Source: Paraburkholderia silvatlantica
GTDB lineage: Bacteria; Pseudomonadota; Gammaproteobacteria; Burkholderiales; Burkholderiaceae
Length of the DNA: 64,000 nt
Direction: 5' to 3'
NCBI RefSeq assembly: GCF_003096715.1
Contig: NZ_QEOL01000005.1
Coordinates: 248,001 to 312,000 of the forward strand
Of the stretch, positions 1-9,560 are shown one piece after another. The notes below the pieces were generated by a model. It made no database searches. It was not told the origin of the DNA and saw nothing but the letters and a program-made list of their open reading frames with translations. Both the position numbers and the translations under genes were made by a program. The first letter of the stretch is position 1. Each line of letters starts with the position of its first letter.

Positions 1-30
1 TGTAGTTCGGCACGCCAGTTCGCTGTAGCC

Positions 31-1509
31 TCAGCGCGCTTCCGATTCGTTCACGCGCGCCGGCGTGGCGCGGCGCGGCGGCGCATGCGCCGCATCGGTT
101 CTCACGAACCAGGCGAGTCCGGCCGCCATGAGCAGGAGCGCCGTCGAAACCGCGGTTTCCGCCCGCAGGCCGGCGACCACCTGCGCCGCGCCTGCACCGC
201 CCGCGAGCGCGCCGAACGCCGCCACCCCCACCGCACCGCCCGCCTGACGCGCCGTATTGAGCAGCGCCGAGGCCGTCCCTGCGCGCGCCGGCTCCACGCA
301 GGAAAGCACGGCCGTGGTCATCGCCGGTACGGCCAGACCCATGCCGGAGGGAATGAGCAGGAAGGCGAGCAGCACGAAGACGAGCGGCGTCGAGGCGTCC
401 ACGCTGATCAGCAACGCGTAGCCCGCACCCGCGACGAGCGCGCCGACGATCATCGGCCGGCGCGTGCCGTAGTGCGCCACCACATGGCCGCTCACGATGT
501 TCGAGAGCAGAAAGCCGCCGGTGAGCGGGATGAACGCGAGGCCCGCCTGCAATGGCGTTTCGTCTCGCGCATGCTGCAGATAGAGCGCGAGCACGAACAC
601 CGTGCCGTAATAGGTGAGATTCACGCAGATGCCGAATAGCACCGCCGCGCTGAACGTGCGGTTGCGCAGCATGGCAAGCGGCAGCATGGGGTCGCGTGCG
701 CGTGCTTCGAGCGAGACGAACGCAAATCCCGCCACGACCGCGAGCGCAAAGCCGCCCGCCACGGCCCAGTGCGTGAGGCCGAGCGGCCGCCATTCGATCA
801 CGGTGCCCGTAAAGGCCGTGAGCGTCACGATGGCGAGCAACTGGCCGCGCGTGTCGAGGCTGCGCGCGGAGGGCGCGCCGGCGGCGCTGGAATCGTGCGC
901 ATGGCGGCGCGGCGCGGGAATCCAGGCGAGCGTGGCCCAGAGGCCCGCCGCGCATAGCGGCAGGTTCACGAGGAAAATGCTGCGCCAGCCGAACGCCGCG
1001 ATCAGCAGACCGCCCGCCACCGGGCCGGCGGCGATCGAGATGGCGCCGGCGGCGGTCCAGAAACCCACTGCGCGCGCCCTGAGCGCCCGGTCGTGGCGGC
1101 ACGCTTCGTTGAGCAGCGCGAGCGAATTGGGCAGCATGGCCGCCGCGCCCGCGCCTTGCAGCGTGCGGGCGGCGATCAGTACGACCGTATCGGACGCGAG
1201 CCCGCAGGCCAGCGAGGCGAGGGCGAACACCACGAGCCCGGCGGCGTAGAGGCGGCGCGCCCCATAGCGCTCGCCGAGCACGCCGCCCGAGAGCATCAGC
1301 ACGGCGAAGGCGAGCGTATAGGCGTCGACGATCCATTGCAGGCCCGCGACGTTCGCATGGAGATCGGATGCGATGCGCGCGAGCGCGATATTGACGATGG
1401 TGACATCGAGCTGCGTAACGACGAATCCGACGCTGACCGTCGCGACGATACGCGTGAGCGCGGGCGTGAAATGGGCGTGGGGGACAGGGGTGGGGTGTGA
1501 GGTATTCAT
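31..1509 (-). CDS. MFS transporter, DHA2-type drug exporter family
   Basis: This is a 492-residue integral membrane protein of the major facilitator superfamily, expected to export drugs or other small molecules by proton antiport. The N-terminal LDVTIVNIAL motif and the following WIVDAYTLAFAVL segment and GERYGARR loop are typical of the DHA2 (14-helix) group, and the length fits. The open frame extends 42 codons upstream, but that part is arginine-rich and unlike the family, so I place the start at the ATG at 1509. It faces the same way as the next MFS gene but is separated by 126 bases. The substrate cannot be read from sequence. Confidence 0.85.
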   Translation of the reverse strand: MNTSHPTPVPHAHFTPALTRIVATVSVGFVVTQLDVTIVNIALARIASDLHANVAGLQWIVDAYTLAFAVLMLSGGVLGERYGARRLYAAGLVVFALASLACGLASDTVVLIAARTLQGAGAAAMLPNSLALLNEACRHDRALRARAVGFWTAAGAISIAAGPVAGGLLIAAFGWRSIFLVNLPLCAAGLWATLAWIPAPRRHAHDSSAAGAPSARSLDTRGQLLAIVTLTAFTGTVIEWRPLGLTHWAVAGGFALAVVAGFAFVSLEARARDPMLPLAMLRNRTFSAAVLFGICVNLTYYGTVFVLALYLQHARDETPLQAGLAFIPLTGGFLLSNIVSGHVVAHYGTRRPMIVGALVAGAGYALLISVDASTPLVFVLLAFLLIPSGMGLAVPAMTTAVLSCVEPARAGTASALLNTARQAGGAVGVAAFGALAGGAGAAQVVAGLRAETAVSTALLLMAAGLAWFVRTDAAHAPPRRATPARVNESEAR

Positions 1510-1635
1510 GCGCCCATGGTAGGGCGCTCGCCGGCTTCGACGTTTCAGCGCGAGGTGAATCGTCGAAGCCGGCGGCAAATGGTGCCTGACCAGTGGCGGC
1601 CGTCCTGTGCGCATTCCGTGCGCACTGCGGCGCAC

Positions 1636-2937
1636 TTACTGCTCCCGGTGCGCGTCCTTGAAGAACAGCGTCGTGATCGCACCGAGCACGCAAATCGCGG
1701 CCACATAGTAAGTGGGCGCGAGCGGCGCGGACTTCATCAGCAGCGCGACGACGATCGGGGTGAGGCCGCCGAACACGGCGTACGCCACGTTGTACGAGAA
1801 CGAGATGCCCGAGAAGCGCACTGCGGGCGGGAACGCATTCACCATCACATAGGGCACCGCGCCGATCGTGCCGACCAGCAGCCCGCAGAGCGCATAAAGC
1901 GGCATGAGCATCGAGCTGTCCACGGCGACCTGGCGGAACAGCGTGTAGTACGAGATCGCGAGCGCGATGCCGCCAATGGCCAGCACGCGGCGCGCGCCGA
2001 AGCGGTCCGCGAGCGCGCCCGCGCTCACGCAGCCCACCGTGAGGAAGAGCGTCGCCACGCAGTTCGCGAGGAGCGACGTGGTGGCGTCGAGATGGAACTG
2101 CTTCTGCAGCAGCGGCGGCGTCATGAGGATCACGACGACGATGGCGGCCGAGAGCATCCACGTGAGCAGCATCGAGACGATCACGGCGCGGCCGTGGTCG
2201 CGCAGCACGGCCTTGAGCGGAATTTCGCCGGCGAGCGACTTGCGCGCCTTCATCTCCGCGAACACGGGCGTTTCGTGCAGCCACTGGCGCAGATACACCG
2301 AGAACATGCCGAACAGCCCGCCAATCAGGAACGGAATGCGCCAGGCATAGGCGGCGATGTCGCTCGGGGCGTAGTGATGATTGACGGCCGCGGCGATCAG
2401 CGAGCCGAGCAGGATGCCGAACGTGAGACCCGCCGTGAGCGTGCCGCATGCATAGCCGATGTGGCGGCGCGGCACGTGCTCGGAGACGAACACCCACGCG
2501 CCCGGCACTTCGCCGCCCACGGCCGCGCCTTGCAGCACGCGCAGCGCGAGCAGCAGCACGGGCGCGAGCACGCCGATCGAAGCAAAGGTGGGCAGGCAGC
2601 CCATGGCGAGCGTGGGCAGCGCCATCAGCAGCACGGAGAGGGTGAACATGCGCTTGCGGCCCAGCAGGTCGCCGAAGTGCGCCATGACGATGCCGCCGAG
2701 CGGCCGCGCCAGGTAGCCCGCCGCGAAGATGCCGAAAGTCTGCAGCTGGCGCAGCCAGTCGGGAATCGTTGCGGGGAAGAACAACTGGCCGATAGCCGGC
2801 GCGAAGAACACGAAGATGATGAAGTCGTAGAACTCGAGGGCGCCGCCGAGTGCGGCGAGCCCGAGCGTCTTGTAGTCGCTGCGCGTGAGCGCGCGCGCAG
2901 CGGCAGGCGTGCGCACGCCAATTTCTGTTGCTTGCAT
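1636..2937 (-). CDS. MFS transporter, metabolite:H+ symporter (MHS) family
   Basis: A 433-residue inner-membrane permease. The N-terminal GGALEFYDFIIFVFF segment, the loop GRPLGGIVMAHFGDLLGRKR and the RVLQGAAVGGEVPGAWVFV helix are typical of the MHS family (proline/betaine, citrate, shikimate and alpha-ketoglutarate symporters). It should therefore import an organic acid or zwitterion with protons; which one is unknown. The ATG at 2937 gives a family-typical N-terminus. Just upstream (about 2958-2980) is an imperfect palindrome around TACgACGTtGTA that may be a regulator site, at low confidence. Confidence 0.85.
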   Translation of the reverse strand: MQATEIGVRTPAAARALTRSDYKTLGLAALGGALEFYDFIIFVFFAPAIGQLFFPATIPDWLRQLQTFGIFAAGYLARPLGGIVMAHFGDLLGRKRMFTLSVLLMALPTLAMGCLPTFASIGVLAPVLLLALRVLQGAAVGGEVPGAWVFVSEHVPRRHIGYACGTLTAGLTFGILLGSLIAAAVNHHYAPSDIAAYAWRIPFLIGGLFGMFSVYLRQWLHETPVFAEMKARKSLAGEIPLKAVLRDHGRAVIVSMLLTWMLSAAIVVVILMTPPLLQKQFHLDATTSLLANCVATLFLTVGCVSAGALADRFGARRVLAIGGIALAISYYTLFRQVAVDSSMLMPLYALCGLLVGTIGAVPYVMVNAFPPAVRFSGISFSYNVAYAVFGGLTPIVVALLMKSAPLAPTYYVAAICVLGAITTLFFKDAHREQ

Positions 2938-3228
2938 TTCCGAAAAACCAGGGTGTTGTTATGTACGACGTTGTATGTGGCGCGTGTGGACGCCGTGATG
3001 GCCGAATTTGCCTGGTGCGCGCGTGGCGCGGGGCGGCGGTCGTCGGATAGGCGGGCGCAAGGGTGGGGCACGGCAACAGCGCGTCCGGAGGGTGGGCGGA
3101 CGTGCGACGACTTCAGGCCAGAGCGCGATTCTACAGGAAGCCTGCAAGCTGCCAGACGCGCGGCCCGTCAGGACGCTCGCGCGCCGCTGCGAGCAGACGG
3201 TGAAGCTCACTCATTCTGTAGTTCGATA

Positions 3229-3269
3229 AAAAGAGACGGCGGCACGCATGGCGTGCCGCCGTCTCTTTT
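3229..3269. terminator. Long perfect hairpin, bidirectional intrinsic terminator
   Basis: A perfect stem of about 19 base pairs (3229-3247 with 3251-3269) closes on a 3-base ATG loop. It has an A-run on the left and a T-run on the right, so it can terminate in both directions. It sits just downstream of the minus-strand gene ending at 3296 and would end that transcript. Confidence 0.8.
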
Positions 3270-3295
3270 GTCCGGTGCGGCGGTGCGCGGCAACC

Positions 3296-3592
3296 TCAGC
3301 GTGCGAGGCCGAGTCCTTGCAGTACGGCGTTGCCTTCCTTCGTGAGGCGGATGCGCGGGTCACCGGCGTCGTCCTGCACCTGCTCGACGAGGCCGGCTTC
3401 CTGGAGCATCGGAATTTCCGGTTTGGCGCGCGCGTCGATCGGCGCATGCAGCAGCAACAGGAGGGTCGCCAGCTCGTGATGGCTCAGCAACCGGCGCAAC
3501 AAGGTGCGGCGGGCAGGCTTCGCGCCGGGCGTTGCCTCGCTGTCGGCCTCGGCCTGACTTGTCGCCTGGATTTGCGGGTCTTGCTGTTTCAC
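3296..3592 (-). CDS. Small winged-helix-like protein
   Basis: A 98-residue soluble protein. After a disordered, acidic N-terminal 30 residues comes LLRRLLSHHELATLLLLLHAPIDA, then PEIPMLQEAGLVEQV and DPRIRLTKEGNAVLQGLGL. That order (helix-helix, recognition-like helix, then R-x-x-L-T-x-E-G) resembles the wing and final helix of MarR/PadR-type DNA-binding domains. The start is a GTG at 3592, chosen because a perfect GGAGG lies seven bases upstream. It is monocistronic and followed by a strong terminator. A DNA-binding role is an inference from fold-like sequence only. Confidence 0.65.
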   Translation of the reverse strand: MKQQDPQIQATSQAEADSEATPGAKPARRTLLRRLLSHHELATLLLLLHAPIDARAKPEIPMLQEAGLVEQVQDDAGDPRIRLTKEGNAVLQGLGLAR

Positions 3593-3791
3593 GGAACCTC
3601 CTGCAGCGTTCGTTTCTTCTAGGTGGAGCGATGATGCGGACGAAGACTTAAGCGATTCTTAAAACGCCCGGCGAAAATGTGTCAGCGCGCTACACGGCGC
3701 GCATCCACGCAAAAAGGCTGTAATAGAAGGACAGGAAGGGCCACCCGGCGCAAACCCGGCGGCGAGCCGGCAAAAACGGCCCGTCAAAAGT

Positions 3792-4124
3792 TCAAGGCGC
3801 GCAGGTTTTGCTCGCACCCTCGATCCACAGGTTCGAGGCGTGGCGTTTGCCGGCGTAATAGCGGTAGGTCGTCGCGCCATTGTCGGTGCGGATCTTGATG
3901 ACGTTCGAGTCGCCGAACTCCAGCATCTGGCCTTGCGGCAGCGGCGAGGTGGTAAAGCTGGCGCCGTGACGCGAGGCTTCCACGGTCAGGCACGAGATCA
4001 CGTCCTGGACCGACCGGTTGGTTGTGGAATCGATAACCGGCTGGCCAGCGTCCGGGTCGCTCTGAAACCACGCGCACGCGCCGAGCGTGAGGGATAGGGC
4101 AAGGGGCACGGCAAGCTTCTTCAT
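3792..4124 (-). CDS. Small lipoprotein, function unknown
   Basis: A 110-residue protein with a short signal peptide and a lipobox, LTLGAC, so Cys17 is the likely lipidated residue and the protein should sit in the envelope. The mature part (QDVISCLTVEAS, then YRYYAGKRHASNLWIEGASKTC) contains two further cysteines, one near the C-terminus, which could form a disulfide. I do not recognise a domain of known function. It is transcribed away from the penicillin-binding protein gene at 4340, across a 215-base divergent spacer. Confidence 0.7.
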   Translation of the reverse strand: MKKLAVPLALSLTLGACAWFQSDPDAGQPVIDSTTNRSVQDVISCLTVEASRHGASFTTSPLPQGQMLEFGDSNVIKIRTDNGATTYRYYAGKRHASNLWIEGASKTCAP

Positions 4125-4339
4125 ATTTCCCGGTTTCCAACGAAATGGCCAATCATTATATCGGGAGCATGTCGCGTGCCACGACGCTGCCGCAAAACTG
4201 TCGCGCGCCGGGCATCGGTGTTGCGGCAGTGCGACGTGCGTGCGAAGCCCTACATACTGGCGCGCAAGAACCTACGGAGCGAGATAGACTACTTAAGGGG
4301 TGCCGTCTGGAAATCTGACGTGACGTCAGGAGAATACGC

Positions 4340-7300
4340 ATGAACCGCCCATCGGTACGCTTTCCTGTTCGCGCCGCTGGCGCCGGCTCACTCTTCAGGT
4401 GGGTCAAGTGGGGATTCGTCGTCGCGTTTCTGGCCGCCCTCGTCATCATCGCGCGCATCGTTCAGATCGAAATCGACACGTCGCGCCTGCAGGCGCGCTA
4501 CCTCTCCGAACTCACGCGCGACATAGGCTTTACGGTCGAGAACGGGCCGAGCCACAGCATCCGCTTTCCCACCACAAACGGGCCGTACGACGTGCGGCTC
4601 GGTTATGCGCAACTGCCCACCTTCGAGAACCGGCTTGCGGAACGCGGTTTCGCGATCGCCGCGCAGGCGCGCGATTCAGATCGCATGATCGCCGTGGCCG
4701 ACCAGGGGCTTTTCCTTCCGTTCGAAGAAAAGGATCAGGCCGGGATCGTGTTGCGCGACGCGTCGGGTGCGACGCTCTTTCATACGCGTTATCCGCAGCG
4801 CGCCTACGAGAATTTCGACGCGGTGCCGGCCGTGGTGCGCGACTCGCTGCTTTTCATCGAAGACAAATACCTGCTGGCCCAGGACCAGCCGAACCGCAAC
4901 CCCGCCATCGACTGGGGGCGCTTTAGCCGCGCGCTCGTCGACCAGGGGGCGCGTCTCGTGAACCGGCATCAGCAAACGCCGGGCGGCAGCACGCTCGCCA
5001 CGCAGATCGAGAAGTTCAGGCACTCGACGGGCGGCCGCACCTCCACGCCGCCGGAGAAGCTGCGCCAGATCGCGTCCGCTTCGCTGCGCGCGTATCTGGA
5101 CGGCCCGCAGACCATGCCCGCGCGCCAGCAGATTCTCGTGCACTACCTGAATTCGGTGCCGCTTTCCGCCAAGCCGGGCGTGGGCGAAGTCAACGGTCTG
5201 GGCGACGGCCTCGCCGCCTGGTACGGGCGCGACTTCCGCGATGTCAATCGCATCCTGCGCGCGCCGCTTACGCCCGAGACGCTCGATGCGCAGGCGCTGG
5301 CGTTCCGTCAGGTGCTCTCGCTGCTGATCGCCCAGCGCGCGCCTTCGTACTTCCTGCAAAAGAACAACGAGGCGCTCGCGAAGCTGACCGACAGCTATAT
5401 CCGCCTGCTCGGCGCCGGCGGCGTGATTACGCCGGCGCTGCGCGACGCCGCGCTCGCCACGCAGCTCACGCTCGACCGCTCGAAGCCATCGCAGCGCGTG
5501 CCGGTTTCATTCGTGGAGCGCAAGGCGGTGCTGACGCTGCGCACCCAGCTCATGCAGGCGCTGGGGCTGAAGACGCTTTACGACCTCGACCGCCTCGATC
5601 TCACCGCCACGGCCACGCTCGTCGACAGCGTGCAGCAGGCCGTGAGCGACCGCCTCGCCGACGCCGCCACGAAGGACGGCGCGCGCCAGGCGGGTCTCGT
5701 GGGCTTCGAGATGCTGCGCCCCTCCGACGATCCATCGAAGATCGCGTATAGCTTCACGCTGTTCGAGCGCAGCAGCGGCGAGAACCTCGTGCGCGTGCAA
5801 ACGGACAGCGTGAACCAGCCGTTCGACATCAACTCGGGCGCACGCCTGAATCTGGGGTCGACGGCGAAGCTGCGCACGCTCGTGACGTATCTGCAGATCG
5901 TAAGCGCGCTGCACGCGCGCTACTCGGCCGACGACGCGAAGTCGTTGCGCGCGATGCTGCCGCAAGTCGACCCGAGCGACGCGCTCACGCGCTGGGCGAT
6001 CGACTATCTTTCGAAGACGTCGGACCGCTCGCTGCATGCCATGCTGGAAGCGGCCGTCGAGCGCAAGTACTCGGCCAGCCCGGGCGAGACGTTCTACACC
6101 GGCGGCGGCGCGCAGAGCTTCAACAATTTCGAGTCGAGCGACAACGCGCAGATTCTCACCGTGCACCGCGCGTTCCAGCATTCGGTGAATCTGGTGTTCG
6201 TGCGGCTCATGCGCGATATCGTCCACTACGAGATGATCCAGACTTCGGGGCCGCCCGCGCAGTGGCTCGACGACCCTGTCACGCGCACGCGCTTTCTCAC
6301 GCAGTTTGCCGATGGTGAGAGCCAGGTCTACATGAAGCGCTTCTACACGCGCTACGCGGGCAAGAGCAACGACGAAGCGCTGGCGATCCTGCTGCAGCAC
6401 ACGCGCAAGGGTCCGGCGCGCATTGCTACCGTGCTGCGCAGCGTGAAACCCGACGGCAAACTGCCGTGGTTCGATGCACAGATGCGCGCGCAACTCAAGA
6501 ACACGAAGTTCCAGTGGCTCGACGACGAAGACCTCGCGCGCTACTACGACAAGTACGCCATCGACAAATTCAATCTCAACGACCGCGGCTACATTGCGGG
6601 CATTCATCCGCTCGAACTGTGGCTGCTGAATGACTTGCGCGTGCACCCGGATGCGACGCTCGCGCAGGTTCAGCAGGAGAGCCGCGACACGCGCCTTTAC
6701 ACCTACAGCTGGCTCTTCAAGACGAAGTATCACGCTACGCAAAACCGGCGCATTCGCCGCATGATCGAACTGCGCGCGTATGACGCGATCGGCAAGTCAT
6801 GGCGCGCGGTCGGTTATCCGTTCGACAACATCACGCCTTCTTTTGGCGCGGCGATCGGTGCGTCGGGGGACCGGCCCGCTGCGCTCGCGCAGCTCATCGG
6901 CCTGATTTCGAGCAACGGCGAAAAGTTGCCGACGCACAGCTTCGAGTCGCTCGACTTCGCGCGCGGCACGCCGTACGAGACGCACTTCGTTCATGCGTCC
7001 ACGCCGCCGCAGGCGTTGATTTCGCCCGAAATTTCGCAAGTGGTGCGCGAACTGCTGACGTCGGTGGTGGAGGGCGGTACGGCCAAGCGCCTCGCCGACG
7101 GCATGACGCTCCCCGACGGCAAGACGCTGCCCGTGTACGGCAAGACCGGCACCGGCGACCAGCGCTTCAACGTGTACGCCCCGGGTGCGCGGCTCATCGA
7201 ATCGCGCAAGGTGAACCGGAGCGCGACCTTCGTGTTCGTGATCGGCAACCGCTTCTACGGCACGCTTACGGCATGGGTGCATGAGCCCTATGCGGCGCGC

Positions 7301-7510
7301 TATACGTTCACGAGTGCGTTGTCCGTGCAACTGCTGAAGTCGCTCGCGCCGGTGTTGCAGCCGCTGCTCGAATCCAGGTCCGCGACGGACCGCGATGCGA
7401 AACCCGATCCTGTCCACGCCGCGCAGCAAATGACACTCGTCGACCCGCAATCTGGCGAGATGCGCCGTGTGGTGTGGAACGGCAAGGCGCTCGAATTCGA
7501 CGAGCACTGA
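4340..7510 (+). CDS. Bifunctional class A penicillin-binding protein with a large insert
   Basis: A 1056-residue peptidoglycan glycosyltransferase/transpeptidase. A single membrane helix (about residues 20-44) anchors it to the inner membrane. The GT51 domain shows FIEDKY with the catalytic Glu174 and the TPGGSTLATQ motif around Ser217. The transpeptidase domain has the SxxK nucleophile (Ser507-Lys510), SVN at 615-617 and KTGTGD at 935. All catalytic motifs are therefore intact. The distance from SVN to KTG is 320 residues, about 190 more than in E. coli PBP1b, so a mostly helical insert of roughly residues 625-815 lies inside the transpeptidase domain. The gene stands alone and ends in a clear intrinsic terminator. 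Confidence 0.88.
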   Translation: MNRPSVRFPVRAAGAGSLFRWVKWGFVVAFLAALVIIARIVQIEIDTSRLQARYLSELTRDIGFTVENGPSHSIRFPTTNGPYDVRLGYAQLPTFENRLAERGFAIAAQARDSDRMIAVADQGLFLPFEEKDQAGIVLRDASGATLFHTRYPQRAYENFDAVPAVVRDSLLFIEDKYLLAQDQPNRNPAIDWGRFSRALVDQGARLVNRHQQTPGGSTLATQIEKFRHSTGGRTSTPPEKLRQIASASLRAYLDGPQTMPARQQILVHYLNSVPLSAKPGVGEVNGLGDGLAAWYGRDFRDVNRILRAPLTPETLDAQALAFRQVLSLLIAQRAPSYFLQKNNEALAKLTDSYIRLLGAGGVITPALRDAALATQLTLDRSKPSQRVPVSFVERKAVLTLRTQLMQALGLKTLYDLDRLDLTATATLVDSVQQAVSDRLADAATKDGARQAGLVGFEMLRPSDDPSKIAYSFTLFERSSGENLVRVQTDSVNQPFDINSGARLNLGSTAKLRTLVTYLQIVSALHARYSADDAKSLRAMLPQVDPSDALTRWAIDYLSKTSDRSLHAMLEAAVERKYSASPGETFYTGGGAQSFNNFESSDNAQILTVHRAFQHSVNLVFVRLMRDIVHYEMIQTSGPPAQWLDDPVTRTRFLTQFADGESQVYMKRFYTRYAGKSNDEALAILLQHTRKGPARIATVLRSVKPDGKLPWFDAQMRAQLKNTKFQWLDDEDLARYYDKYAIDKFNLNDRGYIAGIHPLELWLLNDLRVHPDATLAQVQQESRDTRLYTYSWLFKTKYHATQNRRIRRMIELRAYDAIGKSWRAVGYPFDNITPSFGAAIGASGDRPAALAQLIGLISSNGEKLPTHSFESLDFARGTPYETHFVHASTPPQALISPEISQVVRELLTSVVEGGTAKRLADGMTLPDGKTLPVYGKTGTGDQRFNVYAPGARLIESRKVNRSATFVFVIGNRFYGTLTAWVHEPYAARYTFTSALSVQLLKSLAPVLQPLLESRSATDRDAKPDPVHAAQQMTLVDPQSGEMRRVVWNGKALEFDEH

Positions 7511-7536
7511 TTCGGGTTATTCGGAATCCAGAGCAA

Positions 7537-7580
7537 AACGCGAGGCCGGCGCAGATGCGTGAGCCTCGCGTTCCTTTTTA
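7537..7580 (+). terminator. Intrinsic terminator of the penicillin-binding protein gene
   Basis: Arms AACGCGAGGC (7537-7546) and GCCTCGCGTT (7563-7572) pair perfectly and are followed by CCTTTTTAT. It lies 27 bases after the stop codon and faces the minus-strand gene ending at 7586. Confidence 0.8.
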
Positions 7581-7585
7581 TGCGG

Positions 7586-8134
7586 TCAATATGCGCCGGG
7601 CGGCGGAGGCGGCGACCCTGGCGGGGGTGGCGGCAAATAGCGAGGTTGCGGCGCTGTCTGGAACGGCTGCTGGGGCGCCTGGAACTGCCGGGGCTGCGAC
7701 ATCGTCATGTTGCCGGGCGCCGGTATGCGGTTGCCGGTGGCGTACATGCATTGCAGATAAGCGTAGTCGTAACGGCGCTGCACGTCCCACGCGGAACCCT
7801 GTGCGTTGCCCATGCCGACTGCACTGCCCGCGAGCAGGCCCGCGCCCGCGCCGATGGCCGCGCCCTGGCCGCCGCCAAATGCAGCGCCCGCGGCTGCGCC
7901 GAGCGCCGTACCGACCACGGCGCTGCCCACGCCGGCGCCGGTTGCCGCCTGGTTCGCGGTGACGCCGCCAACCTGCTGGAAGGCGAACTGGCGGCAGTTC
8001 GCGTCGTCGGCGCGGAACTGATCGAAGGTCTTGCCCGTGCCGGGCAGCGCCATCACGCTCGGCCCCGTGGGCGTCACGGCGCATGCGCTCAGCAGCCCCG
8101 CCGTGGCGAGTAGCGCGAGATACGTGTATTTCAT
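7586..8134 (-). CDS. Glycine-zipper lipoprotein
   Basis: A 182-residue envelope lipoprotein. It begins with a signal peptide ending in the lipobox LLSAC, so Cys18 is the predicted acylated residue. Residues about 65-110 are a glycine-zipper stretch (GAGVGSAVVGTALG, then GAAIGAGAGLLAGSAVG) of the kind found in outer-membrane small lipoproteins. After the short motif WDVQRRYDYAYLQCMYATGN comes a Pro/Gln-rich tail. The open frame runs further upstream, but the start at 8134 gives the signal peptide. It follows the secreted-protein gene 8160-8555 by 25 bases, so the two are probably co-transcribed. The specific function is unknown. Confidence 0.78.
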   Translation of the reverse strand: MKYTYLALLATAGLLSACAVTPTGPSVMALPGTGKTFDQFRADDANCRQFAFQQVGGVTANQAATGAGVGSAVVGTALGAAAGAAFGGGQGAAIGAGAGLLAGSAVGMGNAQGSAWDVQRRYDYAYLQCMYATGNRIPAPGNMTMSQPRQFQAPQQPFQTAPQPRYLPPPPPGSPPPPPGAY

Positions 8135-8159
8135 GTGCGGCTCGATATTTTCAGGGTGT

Positions 8160-8555
8160 TCAGTTCGAAGGCGCCGGCTGGGCGGGAACCGCGCGCCAGC
8201 CCGACGAACATTGCTTGACATAGGGATAGTAGGTTTTCGACTCGTCGCAGTAATACCAGGTGTCGGCGTTTGACTGCTGGTCGCCCGCTGCATCGCCCGG
8301 CGCGGCGTTGACGGGGCCTTGCTGCGGGTCCATGGCGGGGGCGCCAGCCTGCCCCTGCTCGATGTAGTCGGGCGCCTGCGGCGGCGGCGCGACGATGACG
8401 GGTGGCGGCGCGTAGTAGTAGGGCACGGGCGCGACCGGATAGTAATACGGCACGCCGGCGCCGAAATACACGCCGACACGCGCCGCCTGCGCTGTACCGC
8501 ACACGCCGACAAGCGCGGCCGCGGCGGCCCCGAGAAACAGTTTCGACCTTCTCAC
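8160..8555 (-). CDS. Small exported Tyr/Pro-rich protein
   Basis: A 131-residue exported protein. I chose the GTG at 8555 because GGAG lies about eight bases upstream and the product then begins with an ordinary signal peptide (VRRSKLFLGAAAAALVGVCG, cleaved near AQA). The mature part has a Tyr/Pro-rich stretch with PYYYPVAPVPYYYAPPP. Its C-terminal WYYCDESKTYYPYVKQC motif has two cysteines likely to be bridged; this motif recurs in small secreted proteobacterial proteins of unknown function. It is upstream of, and probably in an operon with, the glycine-zipper lipoprotein. Confidence 0.7.
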   Translation of the reverse strand: MRRSKLFLGAAAAALVGVCGTAQAARVGVYFGAGVPYYYPVAPVPYYYAPPPVIVAPPPQAPDYIEQGQAGAPAMDPQQGPVNAAPGDAAGDQQSNADTWYYCDESKTYYPYVKQCSSGWRAVPAQPAPSN

Positions 8556-8745
8556 ACACGATCTCCAGAAACGGGCAGGCCGGAGCAACGGCGCGCGCCA
8601 GCCAGTTATCGAACGCTAAGACAATGCCGGAACCAATGCAATTACGCGAATTGCAGCGATTTTTCGAGTTGTTACAAGAGGCGCGGGGCTGGCTGGACGC
8701 AAAGGGCGTCCGAAGTGCGTACGGCGTACGTACGGGGCGCGCCGG

Positions 8746-9471
8746 CTAGCGTGCGGCGCGTGCGCGCTCGAGCCGGCGCACGGCTTCGCCCACGTCCTGG
8801 CTGAACTGAGCGAGCGCGGCCAGTTCGAGGTTGGGCGGCTGCAGCGCAGACCAGAGTGCGTCCACGAGGCGCTCGGCCGTGGCGTCGATGTCCGTGCGGC
8901 GGTTGGCGAGCGTCGCGTCCCACAGCACGTGCTCCATGGGGCCGAATACCAGCGAACGAAGCAGCCGCAGCGGCAGGTCGTTGCGGATCTGTCCGCTTTC
9001 CTGGCCGCGCGCGAGCACGCGCATGAGCGGCGCCGTGTAGCGGCGCTGCATTTCCATGAGCGCTTCGCTCAGATCGTGGTGCCGCGTGCGGCCTTCCGAG
9101 AGCACCAGTTCGCAGATGCCGGTGCCGCTCTCCAGCATCAACTGCAGATGCATGCGCACGATGAAGGCGAACTGCTGGCGCACGGTGCCCTCGCGCGGCA
9201 GGCCGCCTTCGATCGCGGCGATCGATTCGTCATACCAGTCGCCGATCACGCGCGCGCACAGCTCCCGTTTGCCGCGAAAGTAGCTGAACACCGTCGCCTC
9301 GGACACGCCGAGGCGCTGGGCGATCTCGGCCGTGGTGGCGCGTGCGTACCCTTTTTCCGAGAACACCTCGCGCCCCGCCTGCAGGATCTCGCGCACGCGC
9401 TGCTGCGATTTGCGGCCCGCCGGCTGGCGGCGCGACGCGGGCAGGACGGCTTTGCGGGCAACGGCTTCCAT
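8746..9471 (-). CDS. TetR-family regulator of the liu operon (LiuQ-like)
   Basis: A 241-residue TetR-type repressor. A helix-turn-helix occupies about residues 35-75 (ATTAEIAQRLGVSEATVFSYFRGKRELC), followed by an all-helical ligand-binding domain. It is transcribed divergently from the leucine-degradation operon starting at 9665, the usual arrangement for a local regulator that senses an acyl-CoA intermediate. A TetR regulator named LiuQ has been proposed from comparative genomics for branched-chain amino acid catabolism in some betaproteobacteria. Position and family fit, but orthology is inferred. A perfect ACGTTAACGT palindrome in the spacer is the best candidate operator. Confidence 0.8.
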   Translation of the reverse strand: MEAVARKAVLPASRRQPAGRKSQQRVREILQAGREVFSEKGYARATTAEIAQRLGVSEATVFSYFRGKRELCARVIGDWYDESIAAIEGGLPREGTVRQQFAFIVRMHLQLMLESGTGICELVLSEGRTRHHDLSEALMEMQRRYTAPLMRVLARGQESGQIRNDLPLRLLRSLVFGPMEHVLWDATLANRRTDIDATAERLVDALWSALQPPNLELAALAQFSQDVGEAVRRLERARAAR

Positions 9472-9560
9472 GTTGAGCTTGATTCAATTTGCGTCAAAGT
9501 GAAATTCATTATCCATGAAAGAAGCGCGGCTGGACAAGGAGATTTCATCTATATGACAAC

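Noticed and set aside
1516..3345. A 609-codon plus-strand frame across the MHS transporter gene
   Set aside because: Arg/Glu/His-rich shadow of the transporter gene, without a ribosome-binding site or recognisable domain.
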